From positions 1 to 60,433 of the forward strand of contig JAKFWF010000009.1 of NCBI GenBank assembly GCA_021730785.1: DNA of 60,433 nt. The letters are read 5' to 3'. Positions 50,262-58,675 of this stretch are shown piece after piece. The stretch's first letter is position 1; every line of letters starts with the position of its first letter. The DNA is from Hyphomicrobiaceae bacterium. GTDB lineage: Bacteria > Pseudomonadota > Alphaproteobacteria > Rhizobiales > Hyphomicrobiaceae. Both the position numbers and the translations under genes were made by a program. A model generated the notes under the pieces. The model did not search any database, was not told where the DNA came from, and saw nothing but the letters and a program-made list of their open reading frames with translations.

Positions 50262-52574
50262 ATGGCTGGCACCGATACGCCGCAAGCGGCCTCGAAGCTG
50301 GGGTTTGGTCTTGAACGCCTGGGTCTTGGCGCGTTGGCTGCGCCGTGGCTTGCAGTGCTCCTTCTCGTGCTCCTCACGATCGCGGCAGCCCTCGGCCTCG
50401 GCCGCATCCGGGTCGACGACAGCTTGTCGGAGCTGTTTCGCACCAACACACCCGAATTTGCCAAGTACGAGGAGGTCGATCGCCGCTTCCCCTCGAGCGA
50501 GTTCGATGTGCTCGCCGTCGTCGAAGGCAAGTCGCTGCTGACGCGGGGCGGGCTCGACGCCTTCACCAAGGCGGTGATCGACCTGCAGCTGGCCGACGGC
50601 GTGAGCGGCCTCGTCTCCATGGTGTCGGCGCGTGGCAAGCCCGATGCGAACGGTTATGCTGCGCCGATCGTGCCCGACGAACTACCGGCCGACGACAAAG
50701 CGTTCGCGGCCATGCTCGACAACTTGCGCAAGAACGAGATCGTCGCCGGCAAGTTCCTGTCTGCCGATGGCACCTTGGCGCTGATCGTCATGTCGGTTGA
50801 TCGCGTGGCCATGCAGGGGCAGGGCGCGAAGCCGATCATCGAGGGAATTCGGGAAACGGCCGTCAAGGCGCTGGCGCCCGCGGGTCTCAACGTCAAGCTC
50901 ACCGGCGCACCCGTATTCCAGCTCGAGATCCGCAATGCGGTGGAGCGCGATCGCCTCGTCTATAACGGCTTAGGCTTCGTGCTGGGCGCGATCATCGCCT
51001 TCGTCTTCTTTCGTCGCTTCTCCTTTATGCTGATGGCCGTGGTGCCCCCGATCCTGGCGGTGGTGTGGTCGTTGGGGGCACTCGGCTGGGCCGGCTTCAA
51101 GCTGAATTTGTTCTTCAACGTGATGACGCCGCTCGTCATGGTGATGGGTTTTGCCGACAGCATGCAGATGACGAGTGCCATCCGCGATCGCCTGCGCCAG
51201 GGCGATACGCGGGACGAGGCGCTGCGCTTCGGCGTGCAGGTGGTGGGACCGGCCTGCGTGCTCGCCCACGGCACGGCGCTGCTGTCGTTCCTCGCCTTGA
51301 CCTTCTCGCCCTCGGGATTGATCCGCTCATTTGGGATGGCAGGCGTCCTGTCGGTCATCGTGTCCTATATCGTGGTGATCGCAGCCCTGCCCGTGCTCGG
51401 CCGCCTGCTGATCCAGGCCGGCGGCGGCAATGCCGGCGGCAGCGCAGCTGTCGATGGCGCCATGGATGCCCTGGGCCGCTTCGTTGGCGTCATCGTCGAC
51501 CGCGTGGTGCGCCACCCCTATTTCTTCTCGATCCTCGGCGTCGCGAGTTTGGCCGTCCTGGCCCTCGTTTATGCGGGCCTGGAGCCGCGCTATCGCCTTG
51601 CCGACCAGGTGCCGGACCGCGAACAGGCCCTGTCGGCGACCGCGCGCCTCGACGAGAAGCTCACCGGCGGCAATCCGGCCCACATCATGATCGAGTGGAA
51701 GGACGGCCGATCGATCTATGATCCAAGCGTGCTGGCGGCGATCGCGAAGGCGCATGATCTGCTGGAGAAGCAGGCCGGTGTGGGCAACGTGTGGTCGCTC
51801 GACAGCCTGCGGCGCTGGCTGGCCGAATCCGGCGATCCGCGCATCGAGACCGTGAAACGGTTCGTTGGCGTGTTGCCGGAAACGCTCGTGCGCCGGTTCA
51901 TCGCCAAGGAAGAGACGGCGGTGCTGGTCACCGGTCGGCTGCCGGATATCGACAGCAGCCGCATCCTGCCAGTCGTCGACAAGCTCGACCGGGCCCTCGA
52001 CGAGGTGCGCAAGGTGTCACCCGGCCTCGAGATCTCGGTGACCGGGCTGCCGGCAATCGCTGCGCGGTCGTCCGCCAATATGATCGGCCAGCTCAAAACG
52101 AGTTTGTTCGTCGAGGTGATCTTCGTGTCGATCCTGCTCGGCCTCGCCTTCCGCTCGTTCGGCGTGCTGATCCTGAGCCTGCTGCCCGGCCTGTTCCCGG
52201 TGGTTGCCTCGGGTGCGCTGCTGAAAGCGACGGACGGCGGGCTCGAGTTTGCCAGCGTCGTCGCGCTCGTCGTGATCTTCGGCCTCGGCATCGACAGCCT
52301 GATCCATTTCCTCAACCGGCTGCGGCGCGAGGAGCGGGCCGGTGAAGATCCAGCGCTCGCCATCCGGCGCGCCCGCGTGCTGGTCGGGCCAGCCATCATC
52401 CTGACTACGATCGTCCTGGTCCTGGGGCTTGGCGTCACCATCTTCTCAGACCTGCCCTCGCTGCGCCTGTTTGGCCGCGTGTGCGCCATCACGCTTGCCG
52501 CCTCCCTGATCGGCGACCTCGTGTTCCTGCCGGCAACGATCATGCTGTGGCAACGTTGGACGAAGCGCGCGTAA
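50262..52574 (+). CDS. RND/MMPL-superfamily transporter (HpnN-like)
   Basis: 770-residue inner-membrane protein with the RND layout: one helix (WLAVLLLVLLTIAAALGL), a large periplasmic loop, five helices from about residue 230 (VYNGLGFVLGAIIAFVFF, MLMAVVPPILAVVWSLGALGWAG, a GFADSMQM segment with the family's charged helix 4 residues). A second set repeats this (one helix near 415, a loop to ~615, then five helices with IFGLGIDSLIHFLNRLRREE). Only one polypeptide is present, as in lipid/hopanoid exporters of the MMPL type. The cargo is unknown; hopanoid or other envelope lipid is a guess. It is convergent with xerD, 13 bases away. Confidence 0.86.
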   Translation: MAGTDTPQAASKLGFGLERLGLGALAAPWLAVLLLVLLTIAAALGLGRIRVDDSLSELFRTNTPEFAKYEEVDRRFPSSEFDVLAVVEGKSLLTRGGLDAFTKAVIDLQLADGVSGLVSMVSARGKPDANGYAAPIVPDELPADDKAFAAMLDNLRKNEIVAGKFLSADGTLALIVMSVDRVAMQGQGAKPIIEGIRETAVKALAPAGLNVKLTGAPVFQLEIRNAVERDRLVYNGLGFVLGAIIAFVFFRRFSFMLMAVVPPILAVVWSLGALGWAGFKLNLFFNVMTPLVMVMGFADSMQMTSAIRDRLRQGDTRDEALRFGVQVVGPACVLAHGTALLSFLALTFSPSGLIRSFGMAGVLSVIVSYIVVIAALPVLGRLLIQAGGGNAGGSAAVDGAMDALGRFVGVIVDRVVRHPYFFSILGVASLAVLALVYAGLEPRYRLADQVPDREQALSATARLDEKLTGGNPAHIMIEWKDGRSIYDPSVLAAIAKAHDLLEKQAGVGNVWSLDSLRRWLAESGDPRIETVKRFVGVLPETLVRRFIAKEETAVLVTGRLPDIDSSRILPVVDKLDRALDEVRKVSPGLEISVTGLPAIAARSSANMIGQLKTSLFVEVIFVSILLGLAFRSFGVLILSLLPGLFPVVASGALLKATDGGLEFASVVALVVIFGLGIDSLIHFLNRLRREERAGEDPALAIRRARVLVGPAIILTTIVLVLGLGVTIFSDLPSLRLFGRVCAITLAASLIGDLVFLPATIMLWQRWTKRA

Positions 52575-52587
52575 GGGCCGCCAACAG

Positions 52588-53541
52588 TCAGCTTTTGGTT
52601 GGTAGTTTCGCCAGCGGGTGATGGTCGAGGACCAGCCGGCGCAGGCGTTCTTCAAGCACGTGCGTGTAGATCTGCGTGGTCGAGATATCGGCGTGGCCGA
52701 GCAATTGCTGCAGGCTGCGCAGATCCGCCCCGCGATCGAGCAGGTGGCTCGCAAAGGCGTGGCGCAGGACGTGCGGCGAGACGCGTTCAGGGTCGAGGTC
52801 GGCGTCGACGCACAGTTCCTTCAGTTCCTGGGCGAAGCGCTGGCGGGTGAGGTGGCCCTGGGCGCCGCGCGAGGGGAACAGCCATTTGGTCTTGAGCGTG
52901 GGGGCAACACCACTTGCCGGGTCGCGTGCGACGTCGAGAAAGCTGGCGAGCGCCGCGCGAGCAGCACCATTGAGCGGCACGAGACGCTCGCGGCCGCCCT
53001 TGCCGGTGATGGTGAACATCCGCTCGTCGCCGGCAAGCACGGTGCGCGGCAGGGTGACGAGTTCGGTGACGCGCATGCCGGTCGCATACAGAACTTCGAG
53101 CAGCGCATGGAGGCGCAGCGACCGCACCAGTTCACGCCCCTTGCGGCCGACGATGCGTGCCTTCGCCATGGTCAGCAGGCGGTCGACTTCGGCCACCGAC
53201 AGGGTCTTGGGCAGGCTTGCCGTCTTGCGCGGGCTGTCGAGGCCGAACGTCGGGTCCTCGTCGATCTCCTCCTCGGCCACCAGGAACTTGAAGAATTGCC
53301 GCAGGGCGGAGAGCTTGCGCGTGCGCGACGCAGCCCCCAACCCCTCGTCGTCGAGGCGGCGCATGTGCGCGGTCACGTCGGCCGGCGCAACGTCGTCGAG
53401 CAGCAGATCCCGGCGGCCGATCTCGTCGAGGAATGCGGTTAGATCGCGCCGGTACGCATCGAGCGTGTTGGCGGCGGCGCCACGCTCGGATGCCAGCATG
53501 TCGAGGAAGCCGTCGAGATGGCTGCGCGCCTCGGGCGTCAT
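52588..53541 (-). CDS. xerD: Site-specific tyrosine recombinase XerD
   Basis: 317-residue recombinase that with XerC resolves chromosome dimers at dif. The SAM-like N-terminal core-binding domain (HLDGFLDMLASERGAAANTLDAYRRDL, ALRQFFKFL) is followed by the catalytic domain with the full set R157 (ATGMRVTEL), K181 (TGKGGRER), H257 and R260 (SPHVLRHAF), H283 (LLGHADISTTQ) and nucleophile Y292 (IYTHV). The length is normal. ATG 53541 is chosen; the frame is open to 53574, overlapping the upstream gene. Its position beside aroK/aroB agrees with a resident chromosomal XerD rather than an integrase. Confidence 0.94.
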   Translation of the reverse strand: MTPEARSHLDGFLDMLASERGAAANTLDAYRRDLTAFLDEIGRRDLLLDDVAPADVTAHMRRLDDEGLGAASRTRKLSALRQFFKFLVAEEEIDEDPTFGLDSPRKTASLPKTLSVAEVDRLLTMAKARIVGRKGRELVRSLRLHALLEVLYATGMRVTELVTLPRTVLAGDERMFTITGKGGRERLVPLNGAARAALASFLDVARDPASGVAPTLKTKWLFPSRGAQGHLTRQRFAQELKELCVDADLDPERVSPHVLRHAFASHLLDRGADLRSLQQLLGHADISTTQIYTHVLEERLRRLVLDHHPLAKLPTKS

Positions 53542-53552
53542 CGCTGCATGCC

Positions 53553-55451
53553 CTAACTGCCCGTGCGCGGCCACGCGGCGAACAGGGCTTCGAACGCGAG
53601 GCGCCGGGCATCGGGCTCGAGACCGGCCCGCTTCAGGGCGCGAATGGCATCCCCGAGCGCGATCATGTGTGCACCCTCCGCGCCGCCCGGCCCGAGCGAG
53701 CGCAACGTGAGAAGCACGGTGCGGCCGAACTCCTTTTTCTTGGCGGCATCCTGCAACTCACTCAGCACGCCGGTTTCGGGCAGGTGTCCGCTCGAGGGCT
53801 GCGGCGTTTTGCTGGCCGCCTCCCACAACGGGATCGGCACCTGGTAGTCGAGCGCATCGAGTACGGTCGCCAGCCGATGCAACTGATCCGGCGTGAAGCG
53901 TCCGGCCAGCGCCAGCTGTTCGACCGATGTGAGCCCCTGTCCCCGCGTCGCACGGTTCGCAGGGTCGGCAATGTCGATCAGTGCCAGCCAGTGCTGGAAG
54001 CCGCTGCTGCCAAGCTCCGACGCCGGCCGGTCGAGGCCCTGGCCGAAGGCTGCCCAGCTGCGCGCATCGTCGTAGCGCTCGGCCGCGATCATCGCTTCGA
54101 CTGCGGTTTCTGCGAACCAGCCGATCTCGACCTGGCGCTGCAACGATGCGATCGACTTTGCCGCCACCCGCAGCATCGGCAGATAGAGGCCGCTGCGGCG
54201 CGCATCGTCGAGCAGCGCACGGACAAGGCGCGTCTTGCGCTGCGGCGTGCGCTCGCTGTCGGCCGCCTTCAGCAGTAGCGCCCGGCGCAGCAGCGGGTCG
54301 GAACGCGCGGTCAGCGGTTCGGCAAGTTCGGCGGCTGTGAAGCTCTGGGCCCGGTAGATCTCGGCCAGGCGGTCCGGCGTGATGATGTTGCTGCGGGCTG
54401 CAGCCTCGGCAGCCGCCAGGCGAAGTTTTGGCGCAGCCCCCTCGGCCGCGACCAGGAGCGCGAGCAGCGACGGATCGGCCCGTTCGAGGATCTGGGCCGG
54501 CTCGTGCGGGGCGGTCAGGACCAGCAGCCGGTAGTCGATGGCATCGATGCGCTTGGGCAGGTCGATCTTCTGGGTGAGCGCGGCCTCGGACCCAAGCGCG
54601 ATCACATCCAGTGCCGAGAGCGCCATTGCAGCCTCATGGCCATCTTCGCGCGCGAGTTCGGCGGCCAGTCCGGCTGCGGCGGCATTGCCGGCGATGGCGG
54701 CGCAGTAGCCGCCGAGCACGATCATATCGCCCTGCAGCCGCTTCGGCAGGTCAGCCTTGCGTGCGCCCGCCTCCCTGGCCGCGGCACAGCCTGTTTCGAC
54801 GCGTCCGGCGGCGAGGTCGGCACGGGCCCTCAAGACCACAAGTGCGGCGTCGATCTCGCCGGCCTTGCCGGCGCCGATCGCCTTGGCGAGGACGTCGGAC
54901 TGTTCGTGCAGCAGACCGGAACGGCGATAGGCTTCGGCCCGCAGCGCCTGGAACTTCGCCGCGCTGCCGGCCGGTGGCGAGGCTTCGGACTGCAGGAGGC
55001 GCCGCCACAGGCCGTTGACGGCCGCTGAACGGGGCGGGATGTCGAGGCGGGCAAGGTGAGCTTCGACGCTGGCGATATCGAGGCCGTTCCACAGCTCGAA
55101 GGGCAATCCAGAGCCGTCGGCCGTGACCACCGGGGCGAGTTCGCTGCTTTCGACGGCCGCGGCCTTGCCTGCCAGGGGCGGTGCGCTCGCGTTGGCCGGC
55201 GGCTGCCACGTCGGGGCGCCGTCGGGCGATGCCAGGGGACGGCCGCTCGCCCCATCGCCGAGTGGCGGCAAGAGGGGGCGCGCCGGTGGTTGTGCTGGCT
55301 GCCGGTCACGCCTCGCGGCCGCCGCATCCTTCTCGGCGAACGGCTTCCAGCCGTCCTCGCCGGCCGCCGGCGTGGCCAGGAGCAGGGCGATGCAGCCCGC
55401 GCACAACGCTCCGGCGGCACCCTTGAAAGCTCGCATCGACCGGGCGCTCAT
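53553..55451 (-). CDS. Large exported alpha-helical protein of unknown function
   Basis: 632-residue protein with a signal peptide (AAGALCAGCIALLLATPAAGE, cleavage near 31), a Pro/Arg/Ala-rich stretch to about residue 110, and then a long helical region rich in Ala/Leu/Arg repeats. Phrases such as AEAYRRSGLLHEQSDVLAKAI and IDAALVVLRARADLAAGRVETG recall TPR-like helix pairs. It probably sits in the periplasm as a scaffold or enzyme-associated protein; no catalytic motif is visible. Position between xerD and the aroK/aroB block suggests a resident chromosomal gene. ATG 55436 is an alternative start. It ends 11 bases before xerD and is likely co-transcribed with it. Confidence 0.7.
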   Translation of the reverse strand: MSARSMRAFKGAAGALCAGCIALLLATPAAGEDGWKPFAEKDAAAARRDRQPAQPPARPLLPPLGDGASGRPLASPDGAPTWQPPANASAPPLAGKAAAVESSELAPVVTADGSGLPFELWNGLDIASVEAHLARLDIPPRSAAVNGLWRRLLQSEASPPAGSAAKFQALRAEAYRRSGLLHEQSDVLAKAIGAGKAGEIDAALVVLRARADLAAGRVETGCAAAREAGARKADLPKRLQGDMIVLGGYCAAIAGNAAAAGLAAELAREDGHEAAMALSALDVIALGSEAALTQKIDLPKRIDAIDYRLLVLTAPHEPAQILERADPSLLALLVAAEGAAPKLRLAAAEAAARSNIITPDRLAEIYRAQSFTAAELAEPLTARSDPLLRRALLLKAADSERTPQRKTRLVRALLDDARRSGLYLPMLRVAAKSIASLQRQVEIGWFAETAVEAMIAAERYDDARSWAAFGQGLDRPASELGSSGFQHWLALIDIADPANRATRGQGLTSVEQLALAGRFTPDQLHRLATVLDALDYQVPIPLWEAASKTPQPSSGHLPETGVLSELQDAAKKKEFGRTVLLTLRSLGPGGAEGAHMIALGDAIRALKRAGLEPDARRLAFEALFAAWPRTGS

Positions 55452-55519
55452 GCTTTGTTTCTAGGCCAACTTCCAGACCGACCTGGCACCATGGGACCAG
55501 TAGAACGGGATTTGCAGCA

Positions 55520-55663
55520 TCACTTGCGGATCTTGACGCCGGGCACCGCTTTCGACACTTCCTTCGGCTCGGGCTCGAAATAGGTTGCCATTGCGTAAAT
55601 CCCTCCGAATGCCACGGCCGACAGGAGACCTACGATCACGAGGAACCGGAAAAGACTGGGCAT
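55520..55663 (-). CDS. Short single-helix membrane protein
   Basis: 47-residue protein: MPSLFRFLVIVGLLSAVAFGG with a membrane helix to about residue 28, a conserved-looking YFEPEPKEVSKAVPG, and a basic end VKIRK. Similar very short proteins lie beside aroK in rhizobial genomes as far as I recall. The frame is open far upstream, but composition becomes shadow-like before this Met. The function is unknown. It lies 68 bases before the large exported protein gene on the same strand. Confidence 0.6.
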   Translation of the reverse strand: MPSLFRFLVIVGLLSAVAFGGIYAMATYFEPEPKEVSKAVPGVKIRK

Positions 55664-55912
55664 CGGGTAACCTGCTGTGCGATCGTTGTGCTGGGCCAAC
55701 GTGACTTCTTTATGGCCCATGCCGGCTTCCGCCAAGCGGGCCCTGGAGCGGGCGGTGAAGTGGCATCGGCATGCCCAGGTGCAATCGCTTGTATGGCAGA
55801 GGTTTTTTGGTTTCTGGAGGGTGTGTGTGAGTGGCTCGGTGCAGGGCGCTGGAGCGGTGGGGTGAGGCTGTGAACGGCGTTGAAGCGACAGGATGATTCG
55901 GTTTGCCATGAG

Positions 55913-56560
55913 ATGCTTGCCATGAGACGTGGGCGGCAACACGCGGCGGGCGACGTGGCGGCACTGACCGATGCGCTGCGCGATCGCACGCTGGTGCTCG
56001 TCGGTCTGATGGGGTGCGGCAAGACCTCCGTAGGCCGTCGCCTTGCCAACGTCCTCGAACTGAAATTCGTCGATGCGGACGAAGAGATCGAGAAGGCGGC
56101 CAACCAGAGCATTCCGGAGATTTTTGAAGCGCACGGCGAAGACTTCTTTCGGGCCGGCGAGCGGCGCGTCATTGCGCGGCTGCTGCATAACGGTCCCCAG
56201 GTTCTGGCAACCGGGGGCGGCGCCTTCATGAGCGAGCAGACGCGCTTGAACATCAAGAACCGGGGCATCTCCATCTGGTTGAAGGCCGACCTGCCGTTGC
56301 TGATGAAGCGCGTCATGCGCCGCGACAACCGTCCGCTGCTCAAGACCCGGGATCCGGAGGCGCGGATGCGCGAGTTGATGGCGACGCGCTATCCGATCTA
56401 TGCCAGGGCCGATGTCACCGTCGACAGTCGTGATGTGCCCCACGACGACATGGTCGCGAGCGTGATCGCGGCACTGCGCAGCGGCCCCCTGGCGCCGCCC
56501 CGCGCACTCCTGCCGGAGCAGCCGGCAGATGTCCGTCCGTCGGAGGCGCCCGGCGAATGA
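55913..56560 (+). CDS. aroK: Shikimate kinase
   Basis: Cytosolic kinase making shikimate-3-phosphate, fifth step of the chorismate pathway. The 215-residue product has the Walker A loop GLMGCGKTSVG (31-41), the shikimate-binding FVDADEEIE, an IPEIFEAHGEDFFRAGERR segment, the ATGGGAF loop, and the lid RDNRPLLKT. It has about 20 extra residues at each end compared with E. coli AroK. The start is uncertain (ATG 55913 or 55922; the frame is open to a TTG at 55880) because no strong ribosome site is seen. Its stop overlaps the aroB start (ATGA), so the two are coupled. Confidence 0.93.
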   Translation: MLAMRRGRQHAAGDVAALTDALRDRTLVLVGLMGCGKTSVGRRLANVLELKFVDADEEIEKAANQSIPEIFEAHGEDFFRAGERRVIARLLHNGPQVLATGGGAFMSEQTRLNIKNRGISIWLKADLPLLMKRVMRRDNRPLLKTRDPEARMRELMATRYPIYARADVTVDSRDVPHDDMVASVIAALRSGPLAPPRALLPEQPADVRPSEAPGE

Positions 56561-57696
56561 CCTCGATCACCGGGCCTGTAACGGGCGCAACGACCGTCCA
56601 CGTGGCGTTGGCTGCGCGAGCCTATGACGTGCTGATCGGGCATGGCTTGTTGCCGCGGGCGGCCGAGCTGTTGGGCGAGCGGCTCGGGTTGCGCCGCGTC
56701 GCGATCGTAACGGATGGGAACGTGGCAGCCCACCATCTGTCCACGCTGGCCCAGCCGTTCGAGGCTGACGGTCGGTTGCGGGACACGATCATCCTCGAGC
56801 CGGGCGAGGCCACCAAGAACTTCAGCCAACTGGCGCACGTCTGCGAGCGACTTCTCGCGGCCGGCGTCGAGCGCGGCGACGTCGTCGTGGCGCTCGGTGG
56901 TGGCGTGATCGGTGATCTCACGGGCTTTGCTGCGGCCATTCTCCGGCGCGGCGTGCGCTTTGTGCAGATCCCGACGTCGCTGCTGGCCCAGGTCGACAGT
57001 TCCGTCGGCGGCAAGACCGGCATCAACAGCCCGCAAGGCAAAAACCTGATCGGCGCATTCCACCAGGCAAGTCTGGTGATTGCCGACACCGGCGTGCTGA
57101 CGACGTTGCCCGCTCGCGAGCTGCGTGCCGGCTATGCCGAGGTTGCCAAGTACGGATTGCTCGGCGACGCAGCGTTCTTCGCGTGGCTCGAGGTGCACGC
57201 CGGCGAAATGATGGCCTTGCAGCCGGCCGCGATTGCGAAGGCGGTCTCGCGCAGCATCGAGATGAAGGCGCGGATCGTGGAGCGCGATGAGACCGAGATT
57301 GGCGAACGCATGCTGCTCAATCTCGGGCACACGTTCGGCCATGCGCTCGAGGCCTTCACGGGATACTCCAGCCGGCTGCTGCACGGTGAGGGGGTGGCGA
57401 TCGGCATGTGCCTCGCATTTCGCCTGTCGGAAGAGTTGGGGCTGTGCGTGCCGCAGACCGCGGCGCGGGTGGCAGCCCACCTGAAGGCGGTCGGCCTGCC
57501 GACGCGCATTGCCGACATTGCTGGTGCGCCGCCCGATTCAGCGACGCTGCTCCGCCTGATGGGCCAGGACAAGAAGGTCGCTGACGGTCGCCTGACCTTC
57601 ATCCTCGCCCGCGCGATCGGCGACACGTTCGTTACGCGGGACGTGACCGCAGCGCGGGTACAGGCATTTCTGGCCAGCGACTTGGCGCAGAGCTGA
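56557..57696 (+). CDS. aroB: 3-Dehydroquinate synthase
   Basis: NAD- and zinc-dependent enzyme converting DAHP to 3-dehydroquinate, second step of the chorismate pathway. The 379-residue protein has the cofactor segment ALGGGVIGDLTGFAAAI, the substrate/metal loop QVDSSVGGKTGINSPQGKNLIG, and the zinc-binding LNLGHTFGHALEAF with a further His in LLHGEGVAIGM. The length is normal. It begins inside the aroK stop codon, the usual alphaproteobacterial aroKB arrangement, and is followed by a structured gap before the convergent aldolase gene. Confidence 0.95.
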   Translation: MTSITGPVTGATTVHVALAARAYDVLIGHGLLPRAAELLGERLGLRRVAIVTDGNVAAHHLSTLAQPFEADGRLRDTIILEPGEATKNFSQLAHVCERLLAAGVERGDVVVALGGGVIGDLTGFAAAILRRGVRFVQIPTSLLAQVDSSVGGKTGINSPQGKNLIGAFHQASLVIADTGVLTTLPARELRAGYAEVAKYGLLGDAAFFAWLEVHAGEMMALQPAAIAKAVSRSIEMKARIVERDETEIGERMLLNLGHTFGHALEAFTGYSSRLLHGEGVAIGMCLAFRLSEELGLCVPQTAARVAAHLKAVGLPTRIADIAGAPPDSATLLRLMGQDKKVADGRLTFILARAIGDTFVTRDVTAARVQAFLASDLAQS

Positions 57697-57799
57697 ACGG
57701 CCGGGCGCGCCGAGTGCCTCGGCGTCGCAAATGTCCGAGCAACCCGCGAGACTGAACGCCCCCAGTGCCCGAGCGCCGATCGGGGACACCCCGGCCGTT
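57696..57799. other. Nested inverted repeats between aroB and the aldolase gene
   Basis: A perfect 10-bp inverted repeat, AACGGCCGGG (57696-57705) and CCCGGCCGTT (57790-57799), encloses an 84-base segment. Within it are a hairpin with a perfect 7-bp stem and TGC loop (57708-57724) and a 5-bp hairpin (57768-57772 with 57780-57784). No T-tract flanks it. It begins on the last base of the aroB stop. A two-way terminator or a folded RNA element are the obvious readings. Confidence 0.4.
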
Positions 57800-57813
57800 G
57801 CCGTGCATCACTA

Positions 57814-58605
57814 TCAATAGGTCTTCGACGCCTCGGCCGGTGCTAGCCCCTTGGTCTCCTTGATGAGCGCGTTGACGGCATTGGCCATGACCCGCACATC
57901 GTTGAGCAGCGTGCAGAACTGGTAGCCTTCGGCATAGCGCTTGGCCGCAGTCTTCGGGCCATCGGTATGGGCGCCGGCGATCAGACCCTTGGCGCGAGTT
58001 TTCTTGGCGATCTCGGCGATGGCGCCAAGCACGTCCTTGTCTGACGGGTCAAGGGTCGGCGTTTTGCCCATGGAAATCGACAGGTCGCTCGGACCGACAT
58101 AAACGCCGTCGAGCCCCTTCACAGCCAGGATCTCGTCGAGGTTTTTCAGCGCCTCCCGCGTTTCGATCATTGCGATCAGCAGCACTTCGCTGTTCGCATG
58201 CTGCCAGTAATCCGCGCCTGCATACTGGGCCGCGCGGAACGGCCCGAAGCTGCGCGCGCCCATTGGCGGATAACGGCCCGCTTCCACCAGGGCCTGCGCC
58301 TCCATCCTCGTGTTGATCATTGGGCAAATGATGCCCATGGCACCGGCGTCAAGGACGCGCATGATATCGGCTGGATTGTTCCACGGCACGCGCGCCATCG
58401 GCGTCACGTTCGGTGACAGGCAGATCGCCTGCAGCAGCGGCACGGCGTCATTGATGTCGAGCGCGCCGTGCTGCATGTCGAGCGCCACGCTGTCGAAGCC
58501 CTGGGCGGCATAGATTTCGGCGGCGAACGGGCTTGGGATCGAGATCCAGCCATTGACCGCGGTCTTACCGGCTGCGAGTAGCGATTTCAGAAGATTGGGC
58601 TTCAT
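57814..58605 (-). CDS. HpcH/HpaI-family aldolase
   Basis: 263-residue class II pyruvate aldolase of the HpcH/HpaI type, which splits 4-hydroxy-2-oxo acids to pyruvate and an aldehyde. It shows GFDSVALDMQHGALD with an active-site His, RVPWNNPADIMRVLDAGAMGIICPMINT, the arginine GARSFGPFRAA segment, and metal ligands in IAMIETREAL and YVGPSDLSISMG. A GGAG lies nine bases before ATG 58605; an in-frame ATG at 58617 is possible. It ends the minus-strand set with the Ldh-type and RraA-like genes, probably one degradation pathway. Confidence 0.92.
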   Translation of the reverse strand: MKPNLLKSLLAAGKTAVNGWISIPSPFAAEIYAAQGFDSVALDMQHGALDINDAVPLLQAICLSPNVTPMARVPWNNPADIMRVLDAGAMGIICPMINTRMEAQALVEAGRYPPMGARSFGPFRAAQYAGADYWQHANSEVLLIAMIETREALKNLDEILAVKGLDGVYVGPSDLSISMGKTPTLDPSDKDVLGAIAEIAKKTRAKGLIAGAHTDGPKTAAKRYAEGYQFCTLLNDVRVMANAVNALIKETKGLAPAEASKTY

Positions 58606-58675
58606 GGTCGTCTCCATGGGTTGCAGGGATCTGTCGCAGACATCGGCGCCGGCACGCCTGATCGGGCAAGCAAAC

